Source: Oscheius tipulae
Lineage: Eukaryota; Nematoda; Chromadorea; Rhabditida; Rhabditidae
Reading direction: 5' to 3'
Assembly: GCA_037178975.1 (NCBI GenBank)
Contig: JASJZH010000004.1
Span: forward strand, 744,001 to 808,000
DNA length: 64,000 nucleotides
In this document: positions 22,144 through 32,387 of the stretch, piece after piece
Numbering within the stretch: the first letter of the stretch is position 1
How the letters are laid out: the number at the start of each line of letters is the position of its first letter
Position numbers and translations under genes: made by a program
Notes under the pieces: generated by a model
Told to the model about the DNA's origin: nothing
Seen by the model: the letters and a program-made list of their open reading frames with translations, nothing else
Databases searched by the model: none

Positions 22144-23306
22144 CTTGCCGAATCTTGTTGGGAAAAACATGGGTTTCAGCTGGCGCCGTGACCTCGACTC
22201 GCACCCGATTGAGTTGGAGCTGAACGCCTTTGAACAGCCATAGAAGTGATGAAGGCACTGAAAAACTGTAAATAGAGACAACATCGCCATATCATTTGTT
22301 TTTCAACTTGTATATATAATGAAAATTATTAGCAGATATGTACTGTGAGTAGGGATCTGGTTGCTAATATGCGATATGGAACAAAAGTCTCTCTGTTTCT
22401 TCGTCGATATGGACGCATTGGACAGTTACAGTTTCTTTTGCCAGTGCTCTCGAGCAACTATCATGGTGGATGACGATTAATTCTCACACAGTAACAATAT
22501 CCGAACTACTTGAGCATTGTATGAAGTAAATGAAGTCAGGCTTTTGACAGCAACTTTTCGCCAACTTTTGAATAGTTCCGGAGGGTCTTCTGGTCGTCCT
22601 TATGAACTTTTATCGCTAGCTTCTTGCTCCTAAACTCAATCTATATCTATACTATAACTTTTCAGAAGTCTGTCTCTCTGTCTGCTTTCGTTGCAACCTA
22701 TAAAAGCAACCTTTTTGCTATTCACATTGGCTGAACATGTTCGTTTCACAACAGCTTACAAAAGCACTATTGGACAGATGGTAAACTGAAAACTTTGTGA
22801 ACAAAGAACTTTTAAATTACCACCCTTTTTGGTTTAGCTCTGAAAATAACAATGTTTTTGTTTTTTTAGTATTTTGATGAAGAAAAGAATCCGGTTGAAC
22901 TGTATCCCAAACAGACTATATTTTGACCATAAACGCCCCTCGAAGAGTAAAAAGATTGCGCACAAAGATGACGAAAAGTCACAAGTACAGTGTCGTTGTT
23001 TTCTGTTTTTCAAAAGACAAGGGGATTCCCCAAATCGGACGAAAATACTACAACATCTTTGTCAAACTGATACGAGTGGGGAACAGACTGTAAACAGATG
23101 TCTTGAGACGAAAAATCAGTCTCGGAATAGTTTTGTTATTAATTATTTGGTTTTCAAGTAGGGTATAAAAGAGGGATTTTATGGCGAAGGGAATAAAGCC
23201 ATTTGCCTTTCCTCTCTTAACTCCAGTACTGTCTCTGCCTCTCTGTCTCTGTCTTTCTATCTCTCTGTCACTGTCTCTGCCTCTGTAACTACCACTTTTC
23301 AGAGTC
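22144..23306. other. Intergenic
   Basis: No gene is recognised. A TATA-like box (23164-23169) and a GTCTCT-rich stretch (23225-23290) precede the next peptide gene. Confidence 0.4.
23164..23169 (+). promoter_or_regulatory. TATA-like box upstream of His-rich peptide gene
   Basis: GGGTATAAAAGAGGG lies 143 nt before the ATG. Position and context fit a core promoter whose 5' leader is removed by trans-splicing. Unproven. Confidence 0.35.
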
Positions 23307-23619
23307 ATGAATTTTCCCAACCTCTTCTTCCTTCTCCTCATCGGCGTCTTTGCCTTTGTGAATTGCTCCGAAGATTTGAAACAACAGATTTCTGGCACTA
23401 GACCCATTGAAGAGCAGACCAATCTGAACCATAGGTAGGGCCAACTACCCTTTTTTCATTCAAACACCTTGTAGATTCGCCCGCGGAATGGCCAAGCGCA
23501 GCTGGAGCTTCAGTCACGGTCACCACGGAATGTGGGGGCATCACCACCATCACCACTTCTTTCCCCACTTCGGAGGCGGCTACGGTTACGGACACGGTGG
23601 CTGGGGTTTCGGAAAGTAA
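23307..23619 (+). CDS. Secreted His/Gly-rich amidated peptide precursor with six consecutive His
   Basis: Two exons (23307-23434, 23475-23619), 90 aa. CTTTTCAG four bases before the ATG marks a trans-splice site. Signal peptide MNFPNLFFLLLIGVFAFVNC, an acidic/polar pro-region ending NHR|FARGMAKR, then a mature peptide starting SWSFSHGHHG and ending GGWGFGK before TAA. Cleavage after Lys-Arg and removal of Lys with amidation of Gly would give a 37-residue amide with 11 histidines, including HHHHHH after MWG. Intron phase 2 splits the Arg codon exactly as in the paralog at 25599. AATAAA is at 23683-23688. Metal (zinc or copper) binding is a reasonable inference from the His run. The antimicrobial/epidermal role rests on family resemblance only. 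Confidence 0.86.
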
Positions 23620-23770
23620 AGCCAGAGCGCGCTGGAGGACAGCCGCTAGTCTCTAATAATTTCAACTTTTGATTCGATGAATAATAAAGTATCCCCCGAG
23701 CAGTTTATTTGTAAGTACGTGAAGCCAGACCCTTACAATTTGCAAGAGGCGTCTGCGGCACAAGTCTACT

Positions 23771-23916
23771 CTAAACTGGAATAACATTTGACAACGTTGG
23801 TGCCTTTTCTGTCAAGTCTTATCGCAGATTACAGCTGAAAAGACAAGTCAGGACAGTTCAAGTTACAAAATTAGCACTGACAGTGTGAGTCGCTCCGCCA
23901 GAAGCGTAAGCGACTG
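23771..23916 (+). repeat. Palindromic mobile-element-like repeat, copy 2
   Basis: Carries GGAATAACATTTGACAA...TTGTCAAG-type palindrome arms (right arm diverged) and GTCGCTCCGCCAGAAGCG, then TAAGCGACTG. Same module order as copies at 19828 and 24264. Confidence 0.8.
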
Positions 23917-24263
23917 AACTTTTCTCATCTTTTGAATTGTTTGACTAAGTCAGGCTAATGCAAGAAGAACCTGTTTTAAGTTGGCCAGTTACTGTTTTGA
24001 TTGCTTTAATTGTTAATGATTTTACTCCTTGAAGGGTTTTCCTTCCTTGCTCAATAAAACCGCCGACCAGGCGGCGAAGTCGACGCGAAGACGAGTTCAT
24101 TCAGAAAACAACAGACATCTTTCTATCGTGTCCGTCTGTCAGTCAAGAAACAAGTAGACAAGCCAGCTGTGGAGGAACCTATAAAAGCGGCGTAGCAGCC
24201 TGTGATCAATTCTAAACCTAGGCCAATGGGCTGCGAAGCTGCCGTCGGCAGCTGATATCATCT

Positions 24264-24401
24264 CTAATTTGGGATAACACTTGACAAATGTGTGGACTTT
24301 TTTTGTCAAATCTTATTCCCGATTAGAGTTAACAAGACGAGTTAAAGAGCCAAACAGTACCAAAGAGTACTGGGTCGCTCCACCAGGAGCGTAAACAACT
24401 G
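24264..24401 (+). repeat. Palindromic mobile-element-like repeat, copy 3
   Basis: Carries GGGATAACACTTGACAAA...TTTGTCAAATCTTATTCCC and GTCGCTCCACCAGGAGCG. Head-to-tail with copy 2 and inverted relative to copy 1. Confidence 0.8.
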
Positions 24402-25598
24402 GTTGTAGTGATAGTGATGTATTATGTGACAAGATTCTATTACAAAAATAGATGTGCTACATTCGAAAATCTGAAAACTGTCATTCCTTTAAGCTATAAG
24501 ATCTAACTGTAATACTTATTTCCACTTCGCGTTCGTTCCAAGCGCAAAGACTATTGTATTCCTGAAAATCAAAACAAACAGAATGTGACAAAAACCTATT
24601 TCTGCTAGCAAGTTCTCAACCTTGGACTGCCAAAAGGCACGGTCCTCTCGTCATGCGAAACCCGTTTTCTTGTGATTTTGTTGTTTCGTACTATCAGACA
24701 GGCGTCACCCCCAAAAGGAGGTCTAGGCGACATAAACTCGAACTTAGACTGTTCAGGTTGTTTTTCAAGGAGTAATTTTGGATGAGGTGTGATGAATTTG
24801 TTATTGAGGTGGGAATATATAAAGAGGGAAAGAAGGCTCAAAGTTTGTTTCAAGTTCTCTATAGGAGGTAATTTTGGTATTGTTCTACTCCTGATTCTGG
24901 TCCTATGCCATCTTTTTGCTTTCCGAATAGCCAGAAGAAACGAAAAGTATTCGGTTTTTTCATGTTTCAAGCCATGTTTCTAGCGGAAAGTACAAGACTG
25001 GTGACAATCCGTGAACTATACGTACTTGTTTTCCCAAACTTTCCACAATAAGAAATAGGTAAAGCTAGATGACTCTTGAAAAGTTTTGTGTTTCACCGTC
25101 AGTACTGATGCCCATAACTCTGGACTTTTTCGGTGACTGTTTCTTATAAAAAAAGAACCATATAATATAGTTTCCATAAAGGGAGTTATAGATGAACGGA
25201 TGATCGACGGGCGCCGCAACGAACTTGACTGAAAATCAATCTTTTGCATTTTTCTACGCTTTACCCACATTTTTTGAATTCTAAGTATACTCAATCGATC
25301 CATTCTTGGTAATTTTTCTACAAAAGTAAATGATTCTTGAAAAGTTTTGTGCTCCACCGTCAATACTAGACGAGAACCCAAGGGTCTCACCTCTTCCAAT
25401 TATAATATCTTGAACCATGGATGAATTAATCAACTTTCCAGAGGAGCCAAAAAATTTTGTTACTCCCTAGTCAACTTTTGACTGAGCACTCTGAAAAGTT
25501 TTGCGTATCATCAGCAGCATTTATGTACAAGCTTCACCGCTTTTTTGGTGTCACGAGTGATTTCGGGTCAAAAATGAGTCACAGTTTCCAGATAAACT

Positions 25599-26085
25599 AT
25601 GAACTTCTCTAGCATTTTCTTCCTTCTCCTTGTAGGCATCTTTGCCTTTGTCAACTGTGCCGAGAATCTGAACCAGCAAGCCGACCTGAAGTCTGTAGAG
25701 CAGAAAACAAGTCAGGATCATCGGTGAGTAAAACATTCCTAGGAACTGAAATTAGCCAGACGATCTGGTACTGGTTCGGGTCGGTTCCAGAAAACTAGTG
25801 TTTCGACACAATGTTCGGACAGGTATGATGGAGTTGACCAAAAAGGATTGAAACATTTTATACAACTTATTATGAACACTGCATTATGGTATTCAACGAT
25901 TCGAGCAGGACGAAAAACTATTGAAACAACAATTTACTTTTTTCAGATTCGCCCGCGGACAGGCCAAGCGCTCTTGGAGCATGAGCCGAAATGGCTTCGG
26001 AGGAGGCTGGGGAAGCCCTTTCGGAGGATTTGGTAACGGTTTTGGCGGTTACGGTGGCGGATACGGATACGGCTTTGGAAAATGA
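25599..26085 (+). CDS. Secreted Gly-rich amidated peptide precursor
   Basis: Two exons (25599-25723, 25947-26085), 87 aa. TTTCCAG lies seven bases before the ATG. Signal peptide MNFSSIFFLLLVGIFAFVNC, pro-region ending DHR|FARGQAKR, mature peptide starting SWSMSRNGFGGG and ending GGGYGYGFGK before TGA. Signal, pro-region and intron phase closely match the His-rich gene at 23307, so these are tandem duplicates whose mature parts have diverged (the His run is absent here). Predicted processing is KR cleavage and C-terminal amidation. The intron is 223 bp. Function inferred as an NLP/caenacin-type defence or signalling peptide. Confidence 0.86.
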
Positions 26086-26992
26086 GCATGGAGAGACTGC
26101 TAATAATTGTTTTTTGTGTTACAAATGAATCTTCAAACACTTTTCAAGATGTCGTCAGCAACATAGACTACCAAGAGATAACTTAGACGTCCACTGGAAC
26201 ATAGATGTTTCTCTACTATAAAATTTCAAGAGTCTGAGAAAAGTTTGCTACTCAAATCTTACAATGAGAAATGGAGAAAGTGTCATCCCAGTACTTGTAT
26301 GTTTCACCACTTGCATGTATAATTTCAATACAGAATACTTCTGCTTGTCCCTCAGCTTTGATGGTGAAATGGCACAAAAATAGAGTTTCGAGCAAATTTT
26401 GTGAGATACACGGCTGTCTTCTAGAAAACCCTTGGTCCTGAAAGTTCCATACAGTTCGTAGCAGAGACGGGTGGAACGCAAAATATGCGGAGGTGCCATT
26501 TTGACTTTGTAGTGTCCATCAACATACACGCCGCGTATCGAAATTGACTAGGTTTCATGGGGATTTTAACCATCAGTTTTTACTTTTCTTACACGTAGCC
26601 ACATATGTTCTCGAGCGAGCTTACCAACTCGAGGGAGAAATCCATAAATTTTTCAACACAAATTTCTAAAAAGATTCTAAAGTTTTTCGCTCAATGTGTC
26701 CGACGTTGGAAATCAATAGTTCCTGTTCAAACGAATCTTTCCGTCGACATTGTCATGTTTCACCGCGCCTACACATCTTTCGATATCTTGATCTTTGCAG
26801 TAAAGGGAGTCACCAGACAAGGCAAAAAATACAGGAGAAACAGGCTTATCACCCACTTCTGCAGCCAATTTGTTTTTCAAGAAGTTGGGAAGAAAGAGGC
26901 CTATAAAAAGCTGAAAATTTTGTTTTTATGTTATAGCTCTCCCATCCAACCTCGTCTCTCAATAATTTCCAGGTTTCCGGGCCATCTACAGA
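26086..26992. other. Intergenic
   Basis: Frames at 26248-26529 and 26605-27090 look like chance openings. A TATA-like box sits at 26902-26907. Confidence 0.4.
26902..26907 (+). promoter_or_regulatory. TATA-like box upstream of Arg/Tyr peptide gene
   Basis: CTATAAAAAG lies 91 nt upstream of the ATG at 26993. A plausible core promoter element, judged from position only. Confidence 0.35.
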
Positions 26993-27245
26993 ATGAAGCT
27001 GTTCTTCCTCTTGCTCCTCCTCCTAGTGGTCGTTTCGGCCACAACCAAAATCCAGAACAGGTTTTTCTGATGGAAAATACAGAAATTTAAGAGGGGAATG
27101 TTTCAGATTCAAGCGCCGTCCGGACATCTCGATCAGCAGAGACTACAGAAGACGCTTCTATCGTCCCTACGATGGTTACAGTAAGAAAAATGGAAGTTTG
27201 GGGAGAAAAAGAATGATTTCAGGGCCATACTATTATGGAAAGTGA
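26993..27245 (+). CDS. Secreted Arg/Tyr-rich peptide precursor
   Basis: Three exons (26993-27060, 27107-27180, 27223-27245), 54 aa. Signal peptide MKLFFLLLLLLVVVSATT, then KIQNR|FKRR, then a mature region starting PDISISRDYRRRFYRPYDGY and ending RPYYYGK before TGA. Gly-Lys-stop predicts an amidated C-terminus. The final exon is only 23 nt and encodes just the last residues, as in the peptide gene at 29265. The mature sequence is strongly basic and aromatic rather than Gly-rich, so it belongs to the cluster by architecture more than by composition. AATAAA is at 27320-27325. Cationic antimicrobial activity is possible but not shown. Confidence 0.76.
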
Positions 27246-28770
27246 AGCCAGGAGACGGTTGACAGCTACTTACTGCTCAATTTTTATAACATCGATGTAT
27301 ATAGTACTTCTGAAACAATAATAAAAGAGCATTTAACAGTTGTTTTCCTAGAGCACATGTTTGTTTCAAACACGAGCTAAAATCCCTACACTGCAGGACA
27401 TCATTGGTCCGTTTAAATATCAACATATCCTTTCTCGGGATAGGGCTTACCCAAACTGACGTCTACAAGGGGAAGATTTCACTAAACCAGAGTTTCAGAA
27501 TAGCATACCTTGATCGTTACTTTGGTTTCAAAGATCTCTCATAGCTCCGTCAAGCCTAAGCCTAGATATTTGAAATTAACCATGTGTTTATGTCTCCGAA
27601 AGCCGTTTCCCCTGTATTTGGGAGCCCGTAGCATCTGTAGTGGTAGATCGGCTCAGCTGGTTGACTGACTTGACAGTGCTACAGAAACAGGACATACCTC
27701 CACGGCAAGACTTGTAATCTAGAGGCTAGATGGCTAAAATTTTCAAAAATACTCTGCTGTGTGGTAGCTTCTCCGTACATACGATTCCCAAAGCTTGAAA
27801 GAAGCTGCTCGGGAAAGAAACTGCGTTCTGAATCACACAATCCTCCGAACTATCAGCAAGAATTAGAGTTTGCAAGGAGCTACAGGCATACATTACTTTC
27901 AATGTGGCGCTGCAGTGTATATGAGAACGCTGCCAAATGTTAGAAGCAGAACAAATGGGAGAACTGTTCTCTGGTCATCGAAACATCCGAATTATGAATC
28001 ACCCTCCTTCCTCCCCAAATTCATTGACTTCCCCTACAGACAATTCAGTGAAGTTTGCTGCCAATTCTCTCCATTTTCGTCCAGGATCAACCCTTCTTTG
28101 ACCAATAGAAATCAACCCGATCTGGAGGAAACCAGTTCCAAGGCCCAGAGGGTGCGACAGTACAGGATCCTGTGACGCGCTTTGACGAACTTCACATGGC
28201 CTGTGCTGTCATCAAGTTGGCTAAACGGACCAGAGAATATCGAAAAACAACGTGGAAAAGGCTATAAATAGTGGGAGACTAGGTGGGTCCACTAGAATAC
28301 TTTTTTTGGTAAAATCTTTGTGTTTCATCATTTCCTTTAGCAGTAGCACTATCAGGACACTGTACTAGGAGGAATTGACCGGGAAAAATACTTTTCCATT
28401 TTTAACATCATGCTGTTGATTTTGAGCCAACCCAAATCTGGTTCGAGACTGCGGATATCCCAGTCTCCTTCGCTATTATTTGATATCTCGATCGGGGAGC
28501 GAAAAAAGTCAAATAAAGGCCGGATCAAGGGGTCAAACCACCTCAGCCGCTTCAGACCAATGGTCTCTAGAGCTTCGGCTTCCGATCTTTTTGGATCGGT
28601 CCAAAAAAGTTCAATCTTTTTCGACAGATTCGCCTCCAGCAATCATTATAGCGTATCGTTCTATTTATCTCGAACTTGAAACAATAAAAAACTATTGCCT
28701 TTCAAATGCTAGACTTTTTTTGTTTCACTGTGACTACGAGGCTCTTTAAGTTATCTGAATTTTGCTTAAG
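27246..28770. other. Intergenic, nothing recognised
   Basis: About 1.5 kb without supported exons. Frames at 27761-28175 and 28352-28749 have no motifs or splice context. Confidence 0.45.
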
Positions 28771-29220
28771 AGGACCGTCCAGTAATGGCTGAACGGCTGA
28801 ACCGTGCGCTTTTTGATCTTGAATTTTGAGGCGGGAAGTCAGAAATTCCTAAATTTAATTAAATATTAAATTCCCCGGTTTCTAAGTATGTTTAATCGAT
28901 TTACCGTCAAATTTACCATAGAATCCTCTAGTTTCTTAGAAAATAGCAACCGAGAAAAATGGAGAAAGTTGACAACACGTTGGTTTTCATCTTGTACCCC
29001 ATTTTTCTCCTTTTTTCTCGGGTTTGTCTCTAACAAACCAGACAATGTAGAATTCGACGGTAAATCGATTAAACATACTCAGAAACCGAGAAAATCAGTG
29101 TTAGTATCGAAGCATCGAAAAAAAGCAAAAAGAAACTATATTTCAGGGTTTTCTGACTCCTGGCCACAAACTTCAAACTCAAAAAACGATTCAGCTGTTC
29201 AGCCATAACTGACTGTCCCT
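28771..29220. mobile_element. piggyBac-type MITE candidate with TTAA ends
   Basis: The ends are imperfect inverted repeats: left AGGACCGTCCAGTAATGGCT, then GAACGGCTGAACCG; right, reversed, AGGGACAGTCAGTTATGGCT, then GAACAGCTGAATCG. A second internal inverted repeat (GGTTTCTAAGTATGTTTAAT, then CGATTTACCGTC) pairs about 28878-28909 with 29058-29090. TTAA lies at or beside both ends, the target site of piggyBac elements. It is 450 bp with no transposase frame, so non-autonomous. Confidence 0.72.
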
Positions 29221-29264
29221 TTAACTGGCCCTCCTTCACAAAATTTATTTCTTGTTCCAGAACA

Positions 29265-29636
29265 ATGTTTATCGCTTCTATATTCTGTCTACTACTGATT
29301 GGCAGTCTTGTCACCGCCAATCCATACAACGAACAAGAAGGCTTTGCACCTGCTGAGTAAGTTTTCTGTCTCTATCTCTCTGTTTCTCTGTCACATTGTC
29401 AATTTTCAGACACAGTCGCGTCAAGAGATGGGGACGCTATGGCGGAGGCTGGGGCCGAGGTGGAGGGTGGGGTCGCCGAGGCTGGGGCGGCGGATATGGA
29501 GGCTACGGAGGCTATGGTCGAGGTGGATGGGGCAGAAGAGGCTACGGAGGCTGGAGAGGTGGTTACGGTAGGCTCCTTTCCTGGAATTCTTTGGTTCAAC
29601 ATACCGTTTTCAGGAGGCTGGGGCTGGGGCAAGTAA
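29265..29636 (+). CDS. Secreted Gly/Trp/Tyr/Arg-rich amidated peptide precursor (NLP/caenacin-like)
   Basis: Three exons (29265-29356, 29410-29567, 29614-29636), 90 aa. TTCCAG lies four bases before the ATG. Signal peptide MFIASIFCLLLIGSLVTA, pro-region NPYNEQEGFAPAE|HSRVKR, then a mature repeat region starting WGRYGGGWGRGG with GYGGYGGYGRG units and ending GGWGWGK before TAA. It closely resembles C. elegans nlp-29-type peptides ending in an aromatic residue-Gly-Lys (amidation). The terminal exon is 23 nt and phase 1, as in the gene at 26993. The first intron is rich in GTCTCT words. AATAAA is at 29683-29688. It ends 70 bp from the convergent lectin gene. Confidence 0.9.
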
Positions 29637-29705
29637 CCACTTTCCCATCTTCATTGATTTTTCCCAGAGATTACCTTTGCAAAATAAATATATTGAACTT
29701 TTCCT

Positions 29706-32387
29706 CTACGCACAATAATTCACATTTTCTGGGAAAGCACAGGCGTAGAGCAGTGCCTCTTGGTCTGGAGCTCTCTGTGAGTCTCCCAAAGTCGACCAGA
29801 GTCCAGTCTTCGAACTGAAGGCACTGTCCTCACTGTACAAGAGCTGTTTTGGTTCTGAAACCGAATTTTTCCAATCCGAGAAGGATAGAAGCAAACCTCC
29901 GGGAGCCCAATTACTGTAGCCGAATACAGTTCCATCAGAAAATTTGAAATTGGCGCCATTCAGGTCTGAGAAGAGACCGAGGGAGAAGTCAGTCTGGGCA
30001 TTGGTCTGTTCTAAAAATGTGAAAGTTAGTTGTTACTAATGTCTTTTCATTGATACAAATTTTTGAGCCAAACAATTGACTAAACTGCTTGCAATGTTGA
30101 TACAGAAACAGACAGCCACTATCCTGTTTCACACTTCATATATACCGTAAAACCTCTATTATAAGCACCCTTCTAATATAAGCGAACCCAAACAGGGCGA
30201 TTGAAAATTAGAAGCCCACCCTCTAATAGAAGCGCACCCTCTACTTGAAGCGCACTTGGAACAGTATCGAAGCGGTTTTTTTTCGAAGAACTGAGTGATT
30301 TGACACTCGAAGAAAATTAAGAAGAAAGCGACTCTCCAGTAGACTTTAAAGAGTTATTTTTCGTCTTTCCATGTTTGTTGCCTTGACTTTGTTATAAAAT
30401 ATTTCATCGAAATTGAAGCGCATCCTGTATTATAAGCGCACTCAAACGGGGTGATTGAAAAATAGAAGAGCATGCGCTTCTAATAGAAGTTTTAAGGTAT
30501 ATCACATAGGATCCGAGAGTTAGTAAGAAACTCGCAGTTCAGAACTTGGTGTCGCAAAATTGGTATTAATGAAAAATATCAACTGTCGATTATAAACTAG
30601 GAAATGACAGGACATATCTATTAACAGCCAAACAGGAAAGTTTTGAAAACATTGCACTTGTCTTGGGTCTCATTTCAGAGTCAATTTCTGACTCATCATG
30701 TTTGAAGAGACTCGAGGAGCTTTACAAAGTTTTTGATTTGATTTACAGTTTTGTAGAGGTCACACAACTAAAAAACGACATTTTGGACCTACTACCTGAC
30801 TGCGACTGTTTTGCCTCTACAGTTTTCACTGTCTAGAACAAGCTCTTTTATGTTTCACTCACTAGATAAGAATATCCCAATAGTTCAATAAAGCGTTTTT
30901 GCCTTTTTTTCAGGAACTTACCTATCAAAATATTCAACAGATCCGAGTTTTCGAAGGCCGAATGGACTGAGGGGAGGTGCCCTCCCAGTGCTGCGCAGTT
31001 AGCTTCAGCTTCTTTTGGCTTGGCGAAGCCCTGTTTGTAGGCGTAGTACCACCTAAACAAGGCATTTTTTGACCTAAAAATTTTATAAATTACGAGTTCG
31101 TGAGGCTGGAAAAGGTCAGAACTTTCGGCATCTTTAAGATAGACTTGGCCGAGCGTCCTTCGGAGTTGCAGCGGGGGATCTGAAATCTTTTTGGGTGCAG
31201 CCCAATACTGGGAAGTTCAGTTGTTACCTGGCAAATGAAGGGCTGAGCTGTGAAGTCCATGTTTTCGGATTGCCAATATCCAGAATAGCCGGGAGCCGGA
31301 TCGTCCAGCAGGATTGAAGTAGCGTAGCCTTTGGCAGCATAGGAAGCTGCTCCTGAAATCGGATCTTTTACCTACGACCTTCTTTTGCTTCACGTTTAAC
31401 TTATTTTTAGAAAGTAAATCTGATAGACCGTGCGTCTAATTTTCAAATAACTGCCTGTTTGTAATCCGAAAAACTGTTGTATTCCAAATGTTTCCAGTAG
31501 TAGAAGCACTCTGAGACTGAGGAAGCCTAAACCTTTCTCAGCGATCCAGAGAGTCAAGTGGTACCCCGTTTTACGAATCTTGCATCTCCAGTATACAGTA
31601 GTGCTGCTGGCTTAGCCGCCTTATTGGACAGGGTACAGGAATACCTTGGGGGCAGGAGATTTTTAACCGGCAACAGCATCTTCCGGATGAGTGTGAGACC
31701 TTATTCTCATCCCGAAACATAGAAAAATATTCAGTGTCAAACCAACGATCAAATTTCAGAAGAAGAAAGTTTTGCTTCTACATATGTTCACTCAGATAGT
31801 AGCAGTTGTTCGGATTCCGTAAACGATATGGACTAGCCATGAAATATATAAAATATATTTTCATAGAACTGCTTGACCTAAACCTTTTGTGCTTCAGGTC
31901 GTTTGAGACCTCATTTTGGTTCTCGTATAGCGTATCGAGATTGGAAGAAGCTAGTATTGAACCAACTTACCAAGAAAGTGCACAAAGTTGAAGTCAGTTC
32001 CGTCACTCCATGTCCAAGCTGTCCCATTGTACTGTCCGCCAATCCACAGGGACTCGAACTTGACCTCGTCCATGACTGATAGATGTCTGTTTCTCTGTCA
32101 CTGTCACATACTTTTAGTAATGTAGGCGTTTTGAGCTTGGTCCTTGATCGAGGGGAGGTGACCCCCTAACAGTTGACAAATCTCCTCGGCTCCTTCCCAG
32201 TCAGCCTTGATTCTGAAAGAAATATGTGAAGGCTTGTAAATAAAGCAAAAAACTATGCAATAAAACACAGAAACAGTTCTTACGGGCCATGAAGATAGCA
32301 GGAATCATATTCAGTCGACTCTATGACATTGAGCGGGCATCTGGCTTCAGTAAGAGTCAGAGAAAGGAAGAAGAGAAGAAGAATCAT
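29706..32387 (-). CDS. C-type lectin with two CTLDs
   Basis: Seven exons on the minus strand: 32387-32284, 32212-32112, 32075-31971, 31352-31228, 31179-31094, 31052-30922, 30010-29706; 318 aa. Signal peptide MILLLFFLSLTLTEA. CTLD1 has ICQLLGGHLPSIKDQAQNAY, SLWIGGQYNGTAWTWSDGT and FICQIPRC. CTLD2 has YYAYKQGFAKPKEAEANC, GGHLPSVHSAFEN, FSDGTVFGYSNWAPGG and ends near YACAFPENVNYCA. No EPN/QPD sugar-binding triplet is evident, so calcium-dependent sugar binding is uncertain. Exon 6 is started at 31052 because the alternative acceptor would leave a 20-bp intron. The 911-bp last intron contains a TA-flanked MITE. Secreted nematode clec proteins are often immune-responsive; that is inferred here. 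Confidence 0.88.
30143..30499. mobile_element. TA-flanked MITE in lectin intron
   Basis: Ends: left TACCGTAAAACCTCTATTAT, then AAGCACCC; right, reversed, TACCTTAAAACTTCTATTAG, then AAGCGCATG. Internal AGAAGCGCACCC words repeat several times. TA dinucleotides flank both ends, as in Tc1/mariner/pogo insertions. 357 bp, no transposase. Confidence 0.68.

Larger units (their letters stand above)
23620..25598. other. Intergenic with repeats
   Basis: Two copies of the palindromic repeat family (23771-23916, 24264-24401) and no supported gene. TATA-like words at about 24181 and 24826 have no clear gene behind them. Confidence 0.45.

Noticed and set aside
22144-22290. Extension of the first peptide gene through overlapping frames
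   Set aside because: The TAG after GWHGR fits the Gly-Arg-stop ending of its neighbours; the overlapping frames lack signal peptides.
24789-24983. Hydrophobic 64-codon frame behind a TATA-like box
   Set aside because: Its ATG lies upstream of the TATA-like word and the hydrophobic part has no start of its own.
27640-27735. tRNA-like stretch with GGCTCAGCTGGTTGA
   Set aside because: No B box at the right distance and no clover-leaf pairing.
31074-31093. 20-bp intron option in the lectin at 29706-32387
   Set aside because: Below the smallest introns seen here (34 bp); the alternative acceptor giving a 41-bp intron was used.
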